Shown here: in pieces, positions 36,333 through 46,224 of the stretch | Position numbering within the stretch: position 1 is the first letter of the stretch | How the letters are laid out: each line of letters starts with the position of its first letter | Notes under the pieces: model-generated | The model's input: only the letters and a program-made list of their open reading frames with translations | Databases searched by the model: none | What the model was told of the DNA's origin: nothing | Program-made: the position numbers and the translations under genes | Assembly: GCA_049680625.1 (NCBI GenBank) | Contig: JBAUID010000218.1 | Coordinates: 1-64,000 of the forward strand | From: JAUIAI01 sp049680625 | GTDB taxonomy: Bacteria > Pseudomonadota > Gammaproteobacteria > Burkholderiales > Burkholderiaceae_E | Direction of reading: 5' to 3' | Length of the DNA: 64,000 nt

Positions 36333-39197
36333 ATGATGAAAACATTCCAGTCGAACTCGTACTTGTTCGGCGGCAATGCCCCCTATGTTGAAGAGTTATA
36401 TGAGAACTACCTCAACAACCCAACCGCAGTGCCCGAAGTCTGGCGCCAGTATTTTGATAATATGCAGGCCTTGCCGGCCGGTGACGGAAACGCACAGACG
36501 CCCGATGTTGCCCACGCGCCAATAGCAAAGTCATTTGCTGAGCGAGCCAAAGCCGGCAAGCTGACCCCGCAGCAAATGGGTGGTGACGCAGCGACCGCCC
36601 GCAAGCAGGTATTTGTCCAGTCCCTGATTGCCGCTTACCGCGTTCTAGGTAACCGGTGGGCCGATTTAGACCCGATGAAACGTTTCGAACGTCCCGCGAT
36701 TCCCGAATTGGAGCCGACGTTTTACGATTTCACCGAAGGTGACCACGCCAATATTTATTCCGTCGCCAATACATTTTTCGGCTTCGAAAGTGCCTCACTT
36801 CGCGACTTATTACAAGCGCTCCGGGAGACTTATTGCGGCACGCTCGGCGCTGAGTTCATGCACATCAACGACCCGGCACAGAAGCGCTGGATGCAAGAGC
36901 GGATGGAATCGACCCGCGGCAAACCCCGTTTCGACGTTGAGCAACGGCGACGCATTCTCAAAGAGCTGACTGCTGCTGAAGGCCTTGAGAAGTATTTGCA
37001 TACCAAGTACGTCGGCCAAAAGCGGTTTTCCCTGGAGGGTGGCGAAAGCTTTATTCCGGCTCTGGACGCACTGATTCAGCACAGCGGCGCCAAAGGTGTA
37101 CAGGAAATTGTGATTGCCATGGCTCACCGCGGCCGCTTAAACGTGCTCGTGAACACCTTGCGCAAGCGTCCCGGTGAATTGTTCGCCGAGTTCGAAGGCC
37201 ACCATGCTGACGACTTACCCAGCGGCGATGTTAAGTATCACATGGGATTTTCCAGCGATGTATCAACCCCGGGCGGGCCAATCCACCTGACCCTGGCTTT
37301 TAATCCGTCCCACCTTGAAATTGTGAACCCGGTAGCGAGCGGCTCAACCAAAGCCCGCCAGGTCCGGCGCGGAGATGCTGATGGTTCCGAGGTATTGACA
37401 GTCATAGTGCACGGTGATGCGGCCTTTGCCGGCCAGGGTGTCGTGATGGAAGGTTTGCAGATGTCGCAAACTCGAGGTTATGGCACCGGTGGCAGTGTTC
37501 ACATCGTGATTAACAACCAAATTGGATTCACGACATCTAATCCGCATGATGCCCGCTCTACCCAATACTGCACAGACGTTGCCAAAATGATCGAAGCACC
37601 GGTGCTTCATGTTAACGGGGACGATCCGGAGGCCGTGGTTTTTGCAATCCAGATTGCGGTCGATTTTCGTGCCCAATTCAGAAAAGACGTTGTCGTCGAC
37701 CTGGTTTGTTATCGCAAGCTCGGTCATAACGAGCAAGACACACCATCGCTTACTCAGCCGTTGATGTACCAGAAAATCAAGGCGCTGCAAGGCGCGCGAA
37801 AGATTTATGCGGACAAGTTGATGGCCCAAGGTGTTATCGACACAGACGAAGCAGACCAGATGGTCCAAAATTACCGGGACGCAATGGATGAGGGACGCCA
37901 CACGTCTGACCCTGTCTTATCCGACTACAAGAGTAAGTTTGCCGTTGACTGGATGCCATTTCTGGGTCGTAAGTGGACCGATACGGCTGATACCTCGGTG
38001 CCCATGACAGAGCTTAAACGGCTGGGGGAACGCCTGACTCATGTGCCGGAAGATAAAGCCCTTGTCCATCCTTTAGTACAAAAAGTCCTGGGCGATCGTC
38101 GCAAAATGGCAGACGGTGAACTGCCGCTCGACTGGGGTATGGGTGAAAGTCTGGCCTATGCATCACTGGTGGCCAGTGGTTACGGAGTGCGTCTGTCGGG
38201 CCAGGATTCAGGCCGAGGAACGTTCAGCCACCGTCACTCGGTTATCCATGATCAGAATCGTTCGGAATGGGGTGAGGGCACTTATATTCCGCTACAAAAT
38301 ATTTCTCCGACCCAGGGCGAATTTACGGTTATCGATTCACTGCTGTCAGAAGAGGCGGTCCTGGCTTTCGAATACGGATATTCAACCGCTGAGCCAAACT
38401 CGCTGGTCATTTGGGAGGCGCAGTTTGGTGATTTCGTCAACGGTGCACAGGTTGTTATTGACCAGTTCATATCCTCTGGTGAAACCAAATGGGGTCGAGC
38501 GTCGGGCCTGACATTGCTGTTGCCGCACGGTTACGAAGGCCAGGGCCCCGAGCATTCGTCTGCCCGGCTCGAGCGCTTCCTTCAGTTGTGCGCAGAGAAT
38601 AATATGCAGGTTTGTCAGCCCACTAATTCGGCACAGATTTTCCACCTGCTGCGCCGTCAAATGATTCGATTGTTTCGCAAGCCTCTGGTTGTGATGTCGC
38701 CCAAGTCATTGCTGCGTAACAAAGAAGCGACCTCGTCTCTGGAAAGCCTGGCCAGTGGGAAATTTCAGACCGTGATCGGTGAAACAGATGAAACCGTCGA
38801 TCCGAAGAAAGTCACCCGCCTGGTCTTTTGCTCTGGCAAGGTTTATTACGACCTGGTAGCGGGGCGCCGCGAACGTAAGTTGGCCAACACGGCGATCGCG
38901 CGGGTTGAGCAGTTGTATCCGTTTCCGCATAAGGCCATGGACAAAGTATTAAAGACCTATCCTGCCGCGACCCAGATCGTGTGGTGCCAGGACGAACCAC
39001 AGAACCAGGGTGCGTGGTTCTACATCGGCCACCATATCAATGAGCGACTCAGTGCATCTCAGAAACTGACGTACGCTGGCCGACCTTCATCCGCATCGTC
39101 AGCTGTGGGTTACTACGACAAGCACTTTGCCCAACTGCAGGAACTGGTCGCTTCCGCCCTGGGTGATACCAAACCCAAAGCGCGTAAGAGCAGCTGA
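36333..39197 (+). CDS. sucA: 2-oxoglutarate dehydrogenase E1 component
   Basis: The thiamine-diphosphate-dependent decarboxylase of the 2-oxoglutarate dehydrogenase complex. About 954 residues from ATG 36333 (MMKTFQSNSYLFGGN), with AAGGTGA upstream; the frame open to 36210 crosses the leader structure and is not used. It has the E1o opening with NAPYVEELYENYLNNP, AMAHRGRLNVLVNTL, HVNGDDPEAV, the thiamine region VHGDAAFAGQGVVME, and the C-terminal transketolase-like pyrimidine part with GQDSGRGTFSHRHSV and LPHGYEGQGPEHSSARLERFLQL. It is the odhA of the Burkholderiales odhABL cluster. Confidence 0.97.
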   Translation: MMKTFQSNSYLFGGNAPYVEELYENYLNNPTAVPEVWRQYFDNMQALPAGDGNAQTPDVAHAPIAKSFAERAKAGKLTPQQMGGDAATARKQVFVQSLIAAYRVLGNRWADLDPMKRFERPAIPELEPTFYDFTEGDHANIYSVANTFFGFESASLRDLLQALRETYCGTLGAEFMHINDPAQKRWMQERMESTRGKPRFDVEQRRRILKELTAAEGLEKYLHTKYVGQKRFSLEGGESFIPALDALIQHSGAKGVQEIVIAMAHRGRLNVLVNTLRKRPGELFAEFEGHHADDLPSGDVKYHMGFSSDVSTPGGPIHLTLAFNPSHLEIVNPVASGSTKARQVRRGDADGSEVLTVIVHGDAAFAGQGVVMEGLQMSQTRGYGTGGSVHIVINNQIGFTTSNPHDARSTQYCTDVAKMIEAPVLHVNGDDPEAVVFAIQIAVDFRAQFRKDVVVDLVCYRKLGHNEQDTPSLTQPLMYQKIKALQGARKIYADKLMAQGVIDTDEADQMVQNYRDAMDEGRHTSDPVLSDYKSKFAVDWMPFLGRKWTDTADTSVPMTELKRLGERLTHVPEDKALVHPLVQKVLGDRRKMADGELPLDWGMGESLAYASLVASGYGVRLSGQDSGRGTFSHRHSVIHDQNRSEWGEGTYIPLQNISPTQGEFTVIDSLLSEEAVLAFEYGYSTAEPNSLVIWEAQFGDFVNGAQVVIDQFISSGETKWGRASGLTLLLPHGYEGQGPEHSSARLERFLQLCAENNMQVCQPTNSAQIFHLLRRQMIRLFRKPLVVMSPKSLLRNKEATSSLESLASGKFQTVIGETDETVDPKKVTRLVFCSGKVYYDLVAGRRERKLANTAIARVEQLYPFPHKAMDKVLKTYPAATQIVWCQDEPQNQGAWFYIGHHINERLSASQKLTYAGRPSSASSAVGYYDKHFAQLQELVASALGDTKPKARKSS

Positions 39198-39207
39198 TAC
39201 CGCTAGG

Positions 39208-39233
39208 AACCGGGAACCTGATGTTCCCGGGTT
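39208..39233 (+). other. Stable hairpin between sucA and sucB
   Basis: AACCGGGAAC (39208-39217) and GTTCCC-G-GGTT (39223-39233) form a 10-bp stem with one bulged G and a 5-nt loop. No T-run follows. It may protect or process the mRNA between the E1 and E2 genes. Confidence 0.6.
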
Positions 39234-39274
39234 GCTGAACTCATTTTTAGAATCCCTGGAATAGGAAAGCCATC

Positions 39275-40564
39275 ATGGCTATTGTTGAAGTTAAAGTACC
39301 CCAACTGTCTGAGTCTGTTGCCGAAGCAACCTTGCTTGAATGGCACAAGAATGTCGGCGATGCGGTAACCCGCGACGAGAACCTGATAGACATAGAAACT
39401 GACAAAGTTGTTCTCGAGCTGCCGGCTCCTGAATCGGGTGTATTGGTCAGTATTGTCCGAAACAATGGTGACACTGTTGTTGCTGATGAACTCATCGCCA
39501 CCATCGATACGGAGGCCACAGCCGGCGCCAGTGCGCCGGCAACACAGCCCGCGGCAGCCCCGGCGCAATCCGCCCCCGCTGTTGCCCCAGGTTCCGGTTC
39601 GGCTCCTGCACCAGCTGCTGCCGCTGGTAAAGGCATTGCAATGCCTGCGGCGGGCAAGATGATGACCGAAAACAGTCTTGGCCCCGGAGAGGTCGAAGGC
39701 ACCGGCCGTGATGGCCGAATTACCAAGGGTGATGTGTTGCGTACCCTGGCATCGGCCTCCGCTGCGGCCAGCGCTCCGGCTGCTCTGTCGATTCCGACCG
39801 GGGAGATGACGTCTACGTTGCCGCAGGCCAAGGCACCGATTGATCTGCAGGCTTTGCTCGAAGGACGGCCTGAACAACGTGTGCCTATGTCTCGTCTGCG
39901 CCAACGGGTTGCGGAGCGTTTGCTCCAGTCTCAGTCGAGTAACGCGATTCTCACGACTTTTAATGAAGTCAATATGGAACCGGTTATGTCGATGCGTAAA
40001 AAGTATCGTGACCAGTTCGAAAAAGAGAACGGTGCCAAGCTTGGCTTTATGTCGTTTTTTGTTAAGGCAACTGTGCACGCACTGAAGAAATACCCGGTGG
40101 TTAATGCCTCTATCGACGGCAAAGATATTGTCTATCACGGTTTTTTCGATGTTGGGGTTGCCGTTGGCTCACCGCGCGGACTGGTTGTTCCCGTTATCCG
40201 TAACGCGGAACAAATGAGTTTTGCAATGATTGAACAAACCATCAGTGATTTTGGTCAGCGCGCTCAGGCGGGCAAACTTGGGCTGGAAGAACTCACCGGC
40301 GGCACGTTTTCAATCAGTAACGGTGGTGTGTTTGGGTCGATGTTGTCAACGCCTATCATTAACCCGCCGCAAAGCGCCATCCTGGGCATTCATGCGACCA
40401 AGGACCGGGCTGTCGTTGAGAACGGGCAGGTGGTTGTCCGGCCAATGAATTATCTCGCATTGTCTTACGACCACCGAATCATTGATGGCCGCGAGGCTGT
40501 GCTGTTTCTGGTGGCCATTAAAGACGCGCTCGAAGACCCGGCCCGCCTGCTTCTCGATATCTGA
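39275..40564 (+). CDS. sucB: Dihydrolipoyllysine succinyltransferase (E2)
   Basis: 429 residues. An N-terminal lipoyl domain with Lys44 (IETDKVVLE) is followed by a long Ala/Pro linker (about 80-115), a peripheral subunit-binding domain ([28 protein letters not shown] in outline), and the acyltransferase core ending in [14 protein letters not shown], whose His and Asp are catalytic. It forms the core of the 2-oxoglutarate dehydrogenase complex and is followed after 9 bp by lpdA. Confidence 0.97.
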   Translation: MAIVEVKVPQLSESVAEATLLEWHKNVGDAVTRDENLIDIETDKVVLELPAPESGVLVSIVRNNGDTVVADELIATIDTEATAGASAPATQPAAAPAQSAPAVAPGSGSAPAPAAAAGKGIAMPAAGKMMTENSLGPGEVEGTGRDGRITKGDVLRTLASASAAASAPAALSIPTGEMTSTLPQAKAPIDLQALLEGRPEQRVPMSRLRQRVAERLLQSQSSNAILTTFNEVNMEPVMSMRKKYRDQFEKENGAKLGFMSFFVKATVHALKKYPVVNASIDGKDIVYHGFFDVGVAVGSPRGLVVPVIRNAEQMSFAMIEQTISDFGQRAQAGKLGLEELTGGTFSISNGGVFGSMLSTPIINPPQSAILGIHATKDRAVVENGQVVVRPMNYLALSYDHRIIDGREAVLFLVAIKDALEDPARLLLDI

Positions 40565-40573
40565 GGTAAGAAA

Positions 40574-42016
40574 ATGTCCGAAAAATTTGATGTAATCGTG
40601 ATTGGTGCCGGGCCTGCTGGCTACGTTTGTGCCATTCGTGCCGCGCAGCTTGGGTTTAAAGTTGCTTGCGCCGAAAGCTGGCTCGCGCCCGATGGCACTC
40701 ACGCGTTGGGCGGCACTTGTCTGAATGTCGGTTGCATTCCTTCCAAGGCGCTTCTGGCTTCGTCCGGAGATTTCGAAAAAGTCACTCATGATCTTCCCGA
40801 TCACGGGATAACCGTCTCCGGGGTTAAGCTTGACCTGAAAAAAATGCTTGCCCGTAAAGATGGCATTGTCAGCAAGATGACCAAGGGTATTGAATTTCTG
40901 TTCCGCAAGAACCGGATAACCTGGCTAAAAGGTCACGCCCGACTGCTGAGCCAGAAAGACGGTCATTTCGAAATAGAGGTGAAAGGGGAGAAGGACGCAG
41001 AAATTTACGCGGGCAAGAATATTGTCATCGCAACCGGATCAAAGGCGAGGCACCTGCCGTTTGCGCCCGTTGATAACGAGCTGATATGTGACAACGAAGG
41101 CGCCTTGAATTTTGCTTCTGTACCCGACAAGCTAGGCGTCATTGGCGCCGGGGTCATTGGGCTGGAGCTTGGGTCGGTATGGCGTCGCCTTGGCTCGGCA
41201 GTGACTGTGTTGGAAGCCATGCCAGGTTTTCTGACTGCTTGTGATGATGCCGTTTCTAAAGAATGCGCAAAAATATTCGAAAAACAAGGCTTGGATATCC
41301 AGCTGGGTGTAGGCATCGAATCGGTTGACATCACCAAAAAAGGCAGCAAGAAGCAGGTTGATGTGACCTACAAAGATGCCAAAGGCGATGCTCATAAACT
41401 CAGTGTTGACCGACTAATCGTGTCGGTTGGCCGTGTGCCGAATACGGACAATTTAAACCTTGAGGCGGTTGCTCTTGCCGCCGATGAGCGCGGCTTTATT
41501 CCTGTTGACGATGTCTGCCGGACCAAAGTTCCTGGAATCTTCGCAATCGGCGACGTCGTGCGTGGACCGATGCTGGCTCATAAGGGTGAAGACGAAGGTG
41601 TCATGGTTGCCGAGCTGATTGCCGGTCAAAGCCCGCATATTGACTACAACTGTATTCCGTGGGTGATTTACACATCGCCGGAAATTGCCTGGGTTGGTCA
41701 GACTGAACAAGCACTGAAGGCATCGGGCCGTGAATTCAAGGTTGGGCAGTTTCCATTTCAGGCCAACGGGCGTGCCCAGGGGATGGGGCATCCCGAGGGA
41801 TTTGTCAAAGTACTGGCTGACGCGCAAACCGACGAAGTACTGGGTGTCCATATAATTGCTGCCGAAGCGTCAGACCTGATTTCCGAGGCCGTGGTGGCAA
41901 TGGAGTTCAAAGCGAGTGCCGAAGACATCGGACGAATCTGCCATCCACATCCGTCGTTATCTGAAGTGGTTCGCGAAGCCGCGCTCGCTACGGACAAACG
42001 CGCGTTGCATATGTAA
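40574..42016 (+). CDS. lpdA: Dihydrolipoamide dehydrogenase (E3)
   Basis: 480 residues. FAD-binding VIVIGAGPAGYVCA, redox cysteines C49 and C54 (GGTCLNVGCIPSKAL), NAD-binding GVIGAGVIGLELGSVW, FAD motif FAIGDVVRGPMLAHKGEDEG and the catalytic His-Glu in HPHPSLSE. It reoxidises the lipoyl groups of E2. Its place behind sucAB shows it is the E3 of this complex (odhL). It resembles the mercuric-reductase-like protein at 18.4 kb only at fold level. Confidence 0.97.
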   Translation: MSEKFDVIVIGAGPAGYVCAIRAAQLGFKVACAESWLAPDGTHALGGTCLNVGCIPSKALLASSGDFEKVTHDLPDHGITVSGVKLDLKKMLARKDGIVSKMTKGIEFLFRKNRITWLKGHARLLSQKDGHFEIEVKGEKDAEIYAGKNIVIATGSKARHLPFAPVDNELICDNEGALNFASVPDKLGVIGAGVIGLELGSVWRRLGSAVTVLEAMPGFLTACDDAVSKECAKIFEKQGLDIQLGVGIESVDITKKGSKKQVDVTYKDAKGDAHKLSVDRLIVSVGRVPNTDNLNLEAVALAADERGFIPVDDVCRTKVPGIFAIGDVVRGPMLAHKGEDEGVMVAELIAGQSPHIDYNCIPWVIYTSPEIAWVGQTEQALKASGREFKVGQFPFQANGRAQGMGHPEGFVKVLADAQTDEVLGVHIIAAEASDLISEAVVAMEFKASAEDIGRICHPHPSLSEVVREAALATDKRALHM

Positions 42017-42073
42017 GGTGGTTGTTCCCGGCGTGATTCTGAAGTTTCCCGACGACCGTTCGCAGCTGGACCG

Positions 42074-43183
42074 ATGACGGCCGCGCAGTTGGTGCTTACC
42101 CGTTATCGTGAGGTCCTTGCCGAACGGAATTTTACGACTGATCCTGCGCAACAGGCGGCGGCAGAGCGATTGCAGCAATTGGCGGATGGCCTGGCCACAT
42201 ATCGTCCGGGCAGTGGTGGCGTCCTGGCCAGATGGCGGGCAAAACCGTCCGCACCGCAAGGTGTTTGGTTATACGGTGGAGTGGGCCGGGGTAAAAGCTT
42301 TCTTATGGATTGTTTTTACGCCAGCGCTCCGGTTAAGCGCAAGACGCGAATTCATTTCCACGAGTTCATGCGGGCAGTGCATCGGGAACTGAATGAACTG
42401 AAAGGGCAGTCGGACCCGCTTGATGCTGTTGCAACGCGGGTCGCAAACCGTTACCACCTGATTTGTTTCGACGAATTTCATGTTTCAGATATCGCCGATG
42501 CGATGATCCTGGAGCGTTTGCTAAGGGGTTTGTTTAAAGCTGGGGTTGTGTTTGTTATGACTTCCAACTACGTCCCAGACAATTTATATCCAGACGGCTT
42601 GCATCGGGATCGGATATTGCCAGCCATCGCTTTGTTAAATAAACACCTGGACTGCGTCCAGGTCGACGCCGGTGTGGATTACCGCCAGTTGTCACTGGCC
42701 GGCTTGCAAACCTACCACCATCCGCTGAATGCAGACAGTATGGATGCCTTGACCCGCGCTTTTGACGCTGTTGCTGAAAGCGCTGATGAAGAACCGGTGC
42801 TGGACATCGAACATCGCCAGGTCAAAACCTTGCGCCGCGCCGGTGGCGTGGTGTGGTTTGACTTTCATACCTTATGTGGCGGGCCGCGCTCACAGAACGA
42901 TTACCTTGAAATTGCGCAGCGGTTTCACACCGTCATCTTGTCCGGCGTGCCACAGTTGACACCGGCCATGTCATCCGAAGCGCGGCGCTTTCTGTGGCTA
43001 GTCGATGTGCTTTATGATCAGCGGGTCAAATTATTCATATCGGCTGCCTGCGAGCCTGACGCCTTGTATACACGGGGTGCTATGGCGGGTGAATTTACCC
43101 GAACCGCCAGCCGGCTTGCCGAAATGCAGTCCAGCGAATACTTATCTATGCCGCGCAGAGGGGTGGCAGACCGCATCGCCTGA
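42074..43183 (+). CDS. zapE: Cell division ATPase ZapE (AFG1 family)
   Basis: 369 residues. Walker A GGVGRGKS (about 68-75), Walker B LICFDEFHVSD, FVMTSNYVPDNLYPDG and the C-terminal DALYTRGAMAGEFTRTASRL are all typical of the AFG1/ZapE ATPases. In E. coli ZapE acts on FtsZ rings during division. The gene closes the odh cluster in Burkholderiales genomes. A hairpin with a T-run begins inside its last codons. Confidence 0.93.
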   Translation: MTAAQLVLTRYREVLAERNFTTDPAQQAAAERLQQLADGLATYRPGSGGVLARWRAKPSAPQGVWLYGGVGRGKSFLMDCFYASAPVKRKTRIHFHEFMRAVHRELNELKGQSDPLDAVATRVANRYHLICFDEFHVSDIADAMILERLLRGLFKAGVVFVMTSNYVPDNLYPDGLHRDRILPAIALLNKHLDCVQVDAGVDYRQLSLAGLQTYHHPLNADSMDALTRAFDAVAESADEEPVLDIEHRQVKTLRRAGGVVWFDFHTLCGGPRSQNDYLEIAQRFHTVILSGVPQLTPAMSSEARRFLWLVDVLYDQRVKLFISAACEPDALYTRGAMAGEFTRTASRLAEMQSSEYLSMPRRGVADRIA

Positions 43184-43200
43184 GATGTCGGATTTTTTTT
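43171..43200 (+). terminator. Rho-independent terminator after zapE
   Basis: CCGCATC (43171-43177), a 6-nt loop holding the zapE stop TGA, and GATG-T-CGG (43184-43191, one bulged T), followed by A and eight T (43193-43200). It is the clearest intrinsic terminator in the window and would end the sdh-gltA-odh-zapE series. Confidence 0.75.
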
Positions 43201-43233
43201 ACCATTGGTCTTTGGTTGAAAAAACGCCTGAGC

Positions 43234-43266
43234 AAGCCCAAACTAAGCCCAAACTAAGCCGAACAA
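43234..43266 (+). repeat. 11-bp tandem repeat downstream of zapE
   Basis: AAGCCCAAACT occurs twice back to back (43234-43244, 43245-43255), then a degenerate third copy AAGCCGAACAA. It lies in the non-coding gap 43201-43423, in which no gene or firm promoter was seen. Confidence 0.85.
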
Positions 43267-43423
43267 ACAACAACTGAACCACTCCTCCGAACCTCTGCAT
43301 GCTGTGCGAATTGTTAAATCGCCGCTTTGCCAGATTGTTTGCACTATGGCGGGCAAACAGTGTTGTTGTTAACACGTGAGCAGGCTATTATTTGGCACCT
43401 TCAAGCTGGGCCGTGCTAGTCAA

Positions 43424-43921
43424 ATGACTGAATTTCGTTTTCTCAATAGTGGTGACGGCAAACGTGACGGCGGCAAACGCTATATTGCACCGGCGGCTGG
43501 ACGGGTTTTGGCGGCCAATTTGGCGAATCTGTACGACTCAGAACCATGCGACTCAGAACCGCCGGGTGCTGAAACACATGTCGCTGGAACATCGGGGCCT
43601 GATTCGCCTGACCTTGCCACGAGGGCTTTGGAATCGAACTCGCCGGATAAGTCATCAGTCGGCGGGTTACCCCGGTTTAATCCGTGGAGTAAGCGCCAGC
43701 CACTGCCTGGCAAGGCGGATCATCAACATGCGATTCGTCGGGATATTGCTGCGCTGAAGCGTGAGCACCGAAGCCTGGATGACGCGATCAGCACCTTAAT
43801 GAGCAGTGCACCCGGCGCGGCTGACGAGCTTCGTCTGCGTCGCCTGAAAAAGCATAAACTGCACTTGAAAGACCGCATTGCCGGGTTGCAAATCCAGCTT
43901 GTTCCAGATATTCCTGCCTGA
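43424..43921 (+). CDS. Protein with C-terminal DUF465 (YdcH-like) helical hairpin
   Basis: About 165 residues. The last 60 (HQHAIRRDIAALKREHRSLDD ... ELRLRRLKKHKLHLKDRIAGLQIQL in outline) are a charged helical hairpin as in DUF465, which normally makes up the whole protein of about 70 residues. The first 100 residues are Gly/Ser/Asp/Glu-rich, low in structure and unlike anything I recognise. The start may be ATG 43424 or GTG 43376; neither has a ribosome-binding site. The gene ends 15 nt before the DinG-family helicase gene, so both are likely in one operon. Function unknown. Confidence 0.65.
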   Translation: MTEFRFLNSGDGKRDGGKRYIAPAAGRVLAANLANLYDSEPCDSEPPGAETHVAGTSGPDSPDLATRALESNSPDKSSVGGLPRFNPWSKRQPLPGKADHQHAIRRDIAALKREHRSLDDAISTLMSSAPGAADELRLRRLKKHKLHLKDRIAGLQIQLVPDIPA

Positions 43922-43936
43922 CCGGGGCTGTTACTC

Positions 43937-46195
43937 TTGGCTCAGCAACCTGCCGAACATCCAAGTGGGCAGACAAACTCCGGATTGGCCGATCTGGCTG
44001 AGTCACTAACGCGCGTGCCGGTTACCGATTCTGAACTGAATCAGCGGGTGGAGATCGCGCTCGGACCCGATGGCCCTTTTGCATCGCAGGTCAATGGCTA
44101 TGCCGACCGCCCGAGTCAACGTCAGCTTGCCGCGTCAATCGCCAGTGCGATTGCCGGTAACAATGTGTTGATCGCCGAAGCCGGAACCGGAATTGGCAAA
44201 ACCTTTGCCTACCTGGTGCCAGCCTTGCTGGCAGATTGCAAAGTCCTGATCTCAACCGGTACCAAGAACCTGCAGGATCAATTGTTTTCCCGGGACCTGC
44301 CCGCGGTCAAAGCGGCTCTAGGGGTCGGGCCGACAACCGCGTTGCTGAAAGGACGCAGCAATTACATTTGTAAGCACCATCTGCAAAAGAACTTAACTGA
44401 AGGAAAGTTTGAGCGGCGATCTGATATTGCTGTCTTACAGCGTATGGATAAGTTTGCCGCCATCAGCAATACTGGCGACCGCGCTGAGGCACCTGGTATT
44501 GCCGAAGATGCACCGGCCTGGATGATGGCTACCTCAACCCGTGAGAACTGTCTGGGACAGGACTGCAGCTTTATCGACGACTGTTTCGTTTTTAAGGCCC
44601 GGCGAAAAGCGATGGCGTCCGACATCGTTGTTATCAATCACCATTTGTTCTGTGCTGATATGGCGCTGCGCGATGATGGCGTCTCCGAAATTTTACCGAC
44701 AGCGCAAGTCCTGATATTTGATGAAGCCCATCAGTTACCCGAAACGGCGACCAATTTTTTTGGGCGCAATACGTCAACCCGGCAGCTCATCGACTTTACC
44801 CGGGATTGTCTGCGGGTTGGTCGGGCGGATGCACCGGATAGTGGAGACTGGCTCGGGCTGACCGGAGCAATCGAACAATGTTTACGCGAACTGCGCCTGG
44901 CTGCTGGCCAGCCCGGAAGAGTGGATGAGTCCGGCTTGCGAGCAAAGTCAAAGACGGATTTCTTCGACGCGCTGTCGGGTGTTTGTGACAGTCTGAATGC
45001 GGCCGGGGAAGTTTTGCTGGCCAATGCGGAGCGCAGCCGTGACCTTGACTTATTGCATACCCGCAGCCGTGTGTTGATCTCGCGAATTCAGGCCTGGGTT
45101 GCCGGTGCCCTGGGTACCGAGTCCGCTGGGCCAGCGGCTGCCAGTGGTGATATATCTGCGAGTGACGGGAAGAGTCCGTCAAACCCAACGGTTGACGGAT
45201 TAGAGTCCGGTCAAGCGTGGCCGGATGACGGAACGATCGACGGTTCAATGGACGGGCCGAATGACAGCGAGGCGGACGAGTCAGTCCACTGGCTTGATAT
45301 ACATCGTAACGGGTTGACAATGCATCGCACCCCGCTGTCTGTTGCAGAGCCGTTTCGGCGGCAGATTGCCAGTACATCTCAGGCGTGGATTTTCACATCA
45401 GCGACTCTGGCGATTGGCGAGAACTTCAGCATGTTTGTCAATTCTATGGGGCTGGAGGGGGAGCGTACGGAACGACATGAGAGTCCGTTCGATTTTCAAA
45501 ACCAGGCTTTGCTTTACGTGCCTGAAGGTATTGGCGAGCCTCGCGAACGGGATTTTGCGCGTAACCTGCTTGATGCGGTGATTCCATTGTTACGGGCAAA
45601 TAATGGTCGCGCATTTTTTCTCTGTACCAGCTTGCGTATGGTCGATACGGTTGCCGAGCGATTGCGACTGGAGTTTGGGTCTGGCGATGCCGCCGACGCA
45701 GCGGACGCAGCCGACGCAATGCTCGGCAGTCTGGAGGCGGATGAACCCGGATTCACCATCCTTGCACAAGGCGCAGGGCCCCGGGATCTCTTATTGAGTC
45801 AGTTCCGGGAGCGCGCCCGGCCGATACTGATTGGCAGTGCAAGTTTCTGGGAGGGGGTCGATGTGGTTGGACAGCAATTGTCTCTCGTTGTCATCGACAA
45901 ATTGCCTTTTGCGCCACCCGATGACCCCATACTGCAGGCGCGTGCTGATGCAATGCGTCGCCGCGGGGTCCAACCGTTTACCGCAATGCATTTGCCCCGC
46001 GCTGGTATGGCGTTAAAACAGGGGGCAGGACGATTGATCCGATCAGAGTCGGATCGGGGTTTGTTAGTGATTGGCGATGTCCGACTAGCGGAAAAGGCTT
46101 ATGGCCGCCAGTTGTTGCGTGGGCTACCGCCCTTCAAGCGCACCCGCAAGGCCCATGAGGCTCTGCAGTTTGTTACTGACGGCGTAGGCGACTAA
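43937..46195 (+). CDS. DinG/YoaA-family ATP-dependent DNA helicase
   Basis: 752 residues of the XPD-like superfamily 2. Walker A EAGTGIGKT (about 81-89), four cysteines for a [4Fe-4S] cluster (C145, C205, C210, C216), the DEAH box in LIFDEAHQL, later helicase motifs SATL and GSASFWEGVDVVGQ, and a C-terminal QGAGRLIRSESDRG. About 100 residues in the middle (about 395-450) are disordered, Gly/Asp/Ser-rich; a DAADAADAADA run at about 580 is coded by 9-bp repeats. YoaA-type helicases unwind 5' to 3' and help in replication and repair. TTG start 15 nt after the previous stop. Confidence 0.93.
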   Translation: MAQQPAEHPSGQTNSGLADLAESLTRVPVTDSELNQRVEIALGPDGPFASQVNGYADRPSQRQLAASIASAIAGNNVLIAEAGTGIGKTFAYLVPALLADCKVLISTGTKNLQDQLFSRDLPAVKAALGVGPTTALLKGRSNYICKHHLQKNLTEGKFERRSDIAVLQRMDKFAAISNTGDRAEAPGIAEDAPAWMMATSTRENCLGQDCSFIDDCFVFKARRKAMASDIVVINHHLFCADMALRDDGVSEILPTAQVLIFDEAHQLPETATNFFGRNTSTRQLIDFTRDCLRVGRADAPDSGDWLGLTGAIEQCLRELRLAAGQPGRVDESGLRAKSKTDFFDALSGVCDSLNAAGEVLLANAERSRDLDLLHTRSRVLISRIQAWVAGALGTESAGPAAASGDISASDGKSPSNPTVDGLESGQAWPDDGTIDGSMDGPNDSEADESVHWLDIHRNGLTMHRTPLSVAEPFRRQIASTSQAWIFTSATLAIGENFSMFVNSMGLEGERTERHESPFDFQNQALLYVPEGIGEPRERDFARNLLDAVIPLLRANNGRAFFLCTSLRMVDTVAERLRLEFGSGDAADAADAADAMLGSLEADEPGFTILAQGAGPRDLLLSQFRERARPILIGSASFWEGVDVVGQQLSLVVIDKLPFAPPDDPILQARADAMRRRGVQPFTAMHLPRAGMALKQGAGRLIRSESDRGLLVIGDVRLAEKAYGRQLLRGLPPFKRTRKAHEALQFVTDGVGD

Positions 46196-46224
46196 AGAAA
46201 GCAACAGTAAAAGTAACTGCAAAT

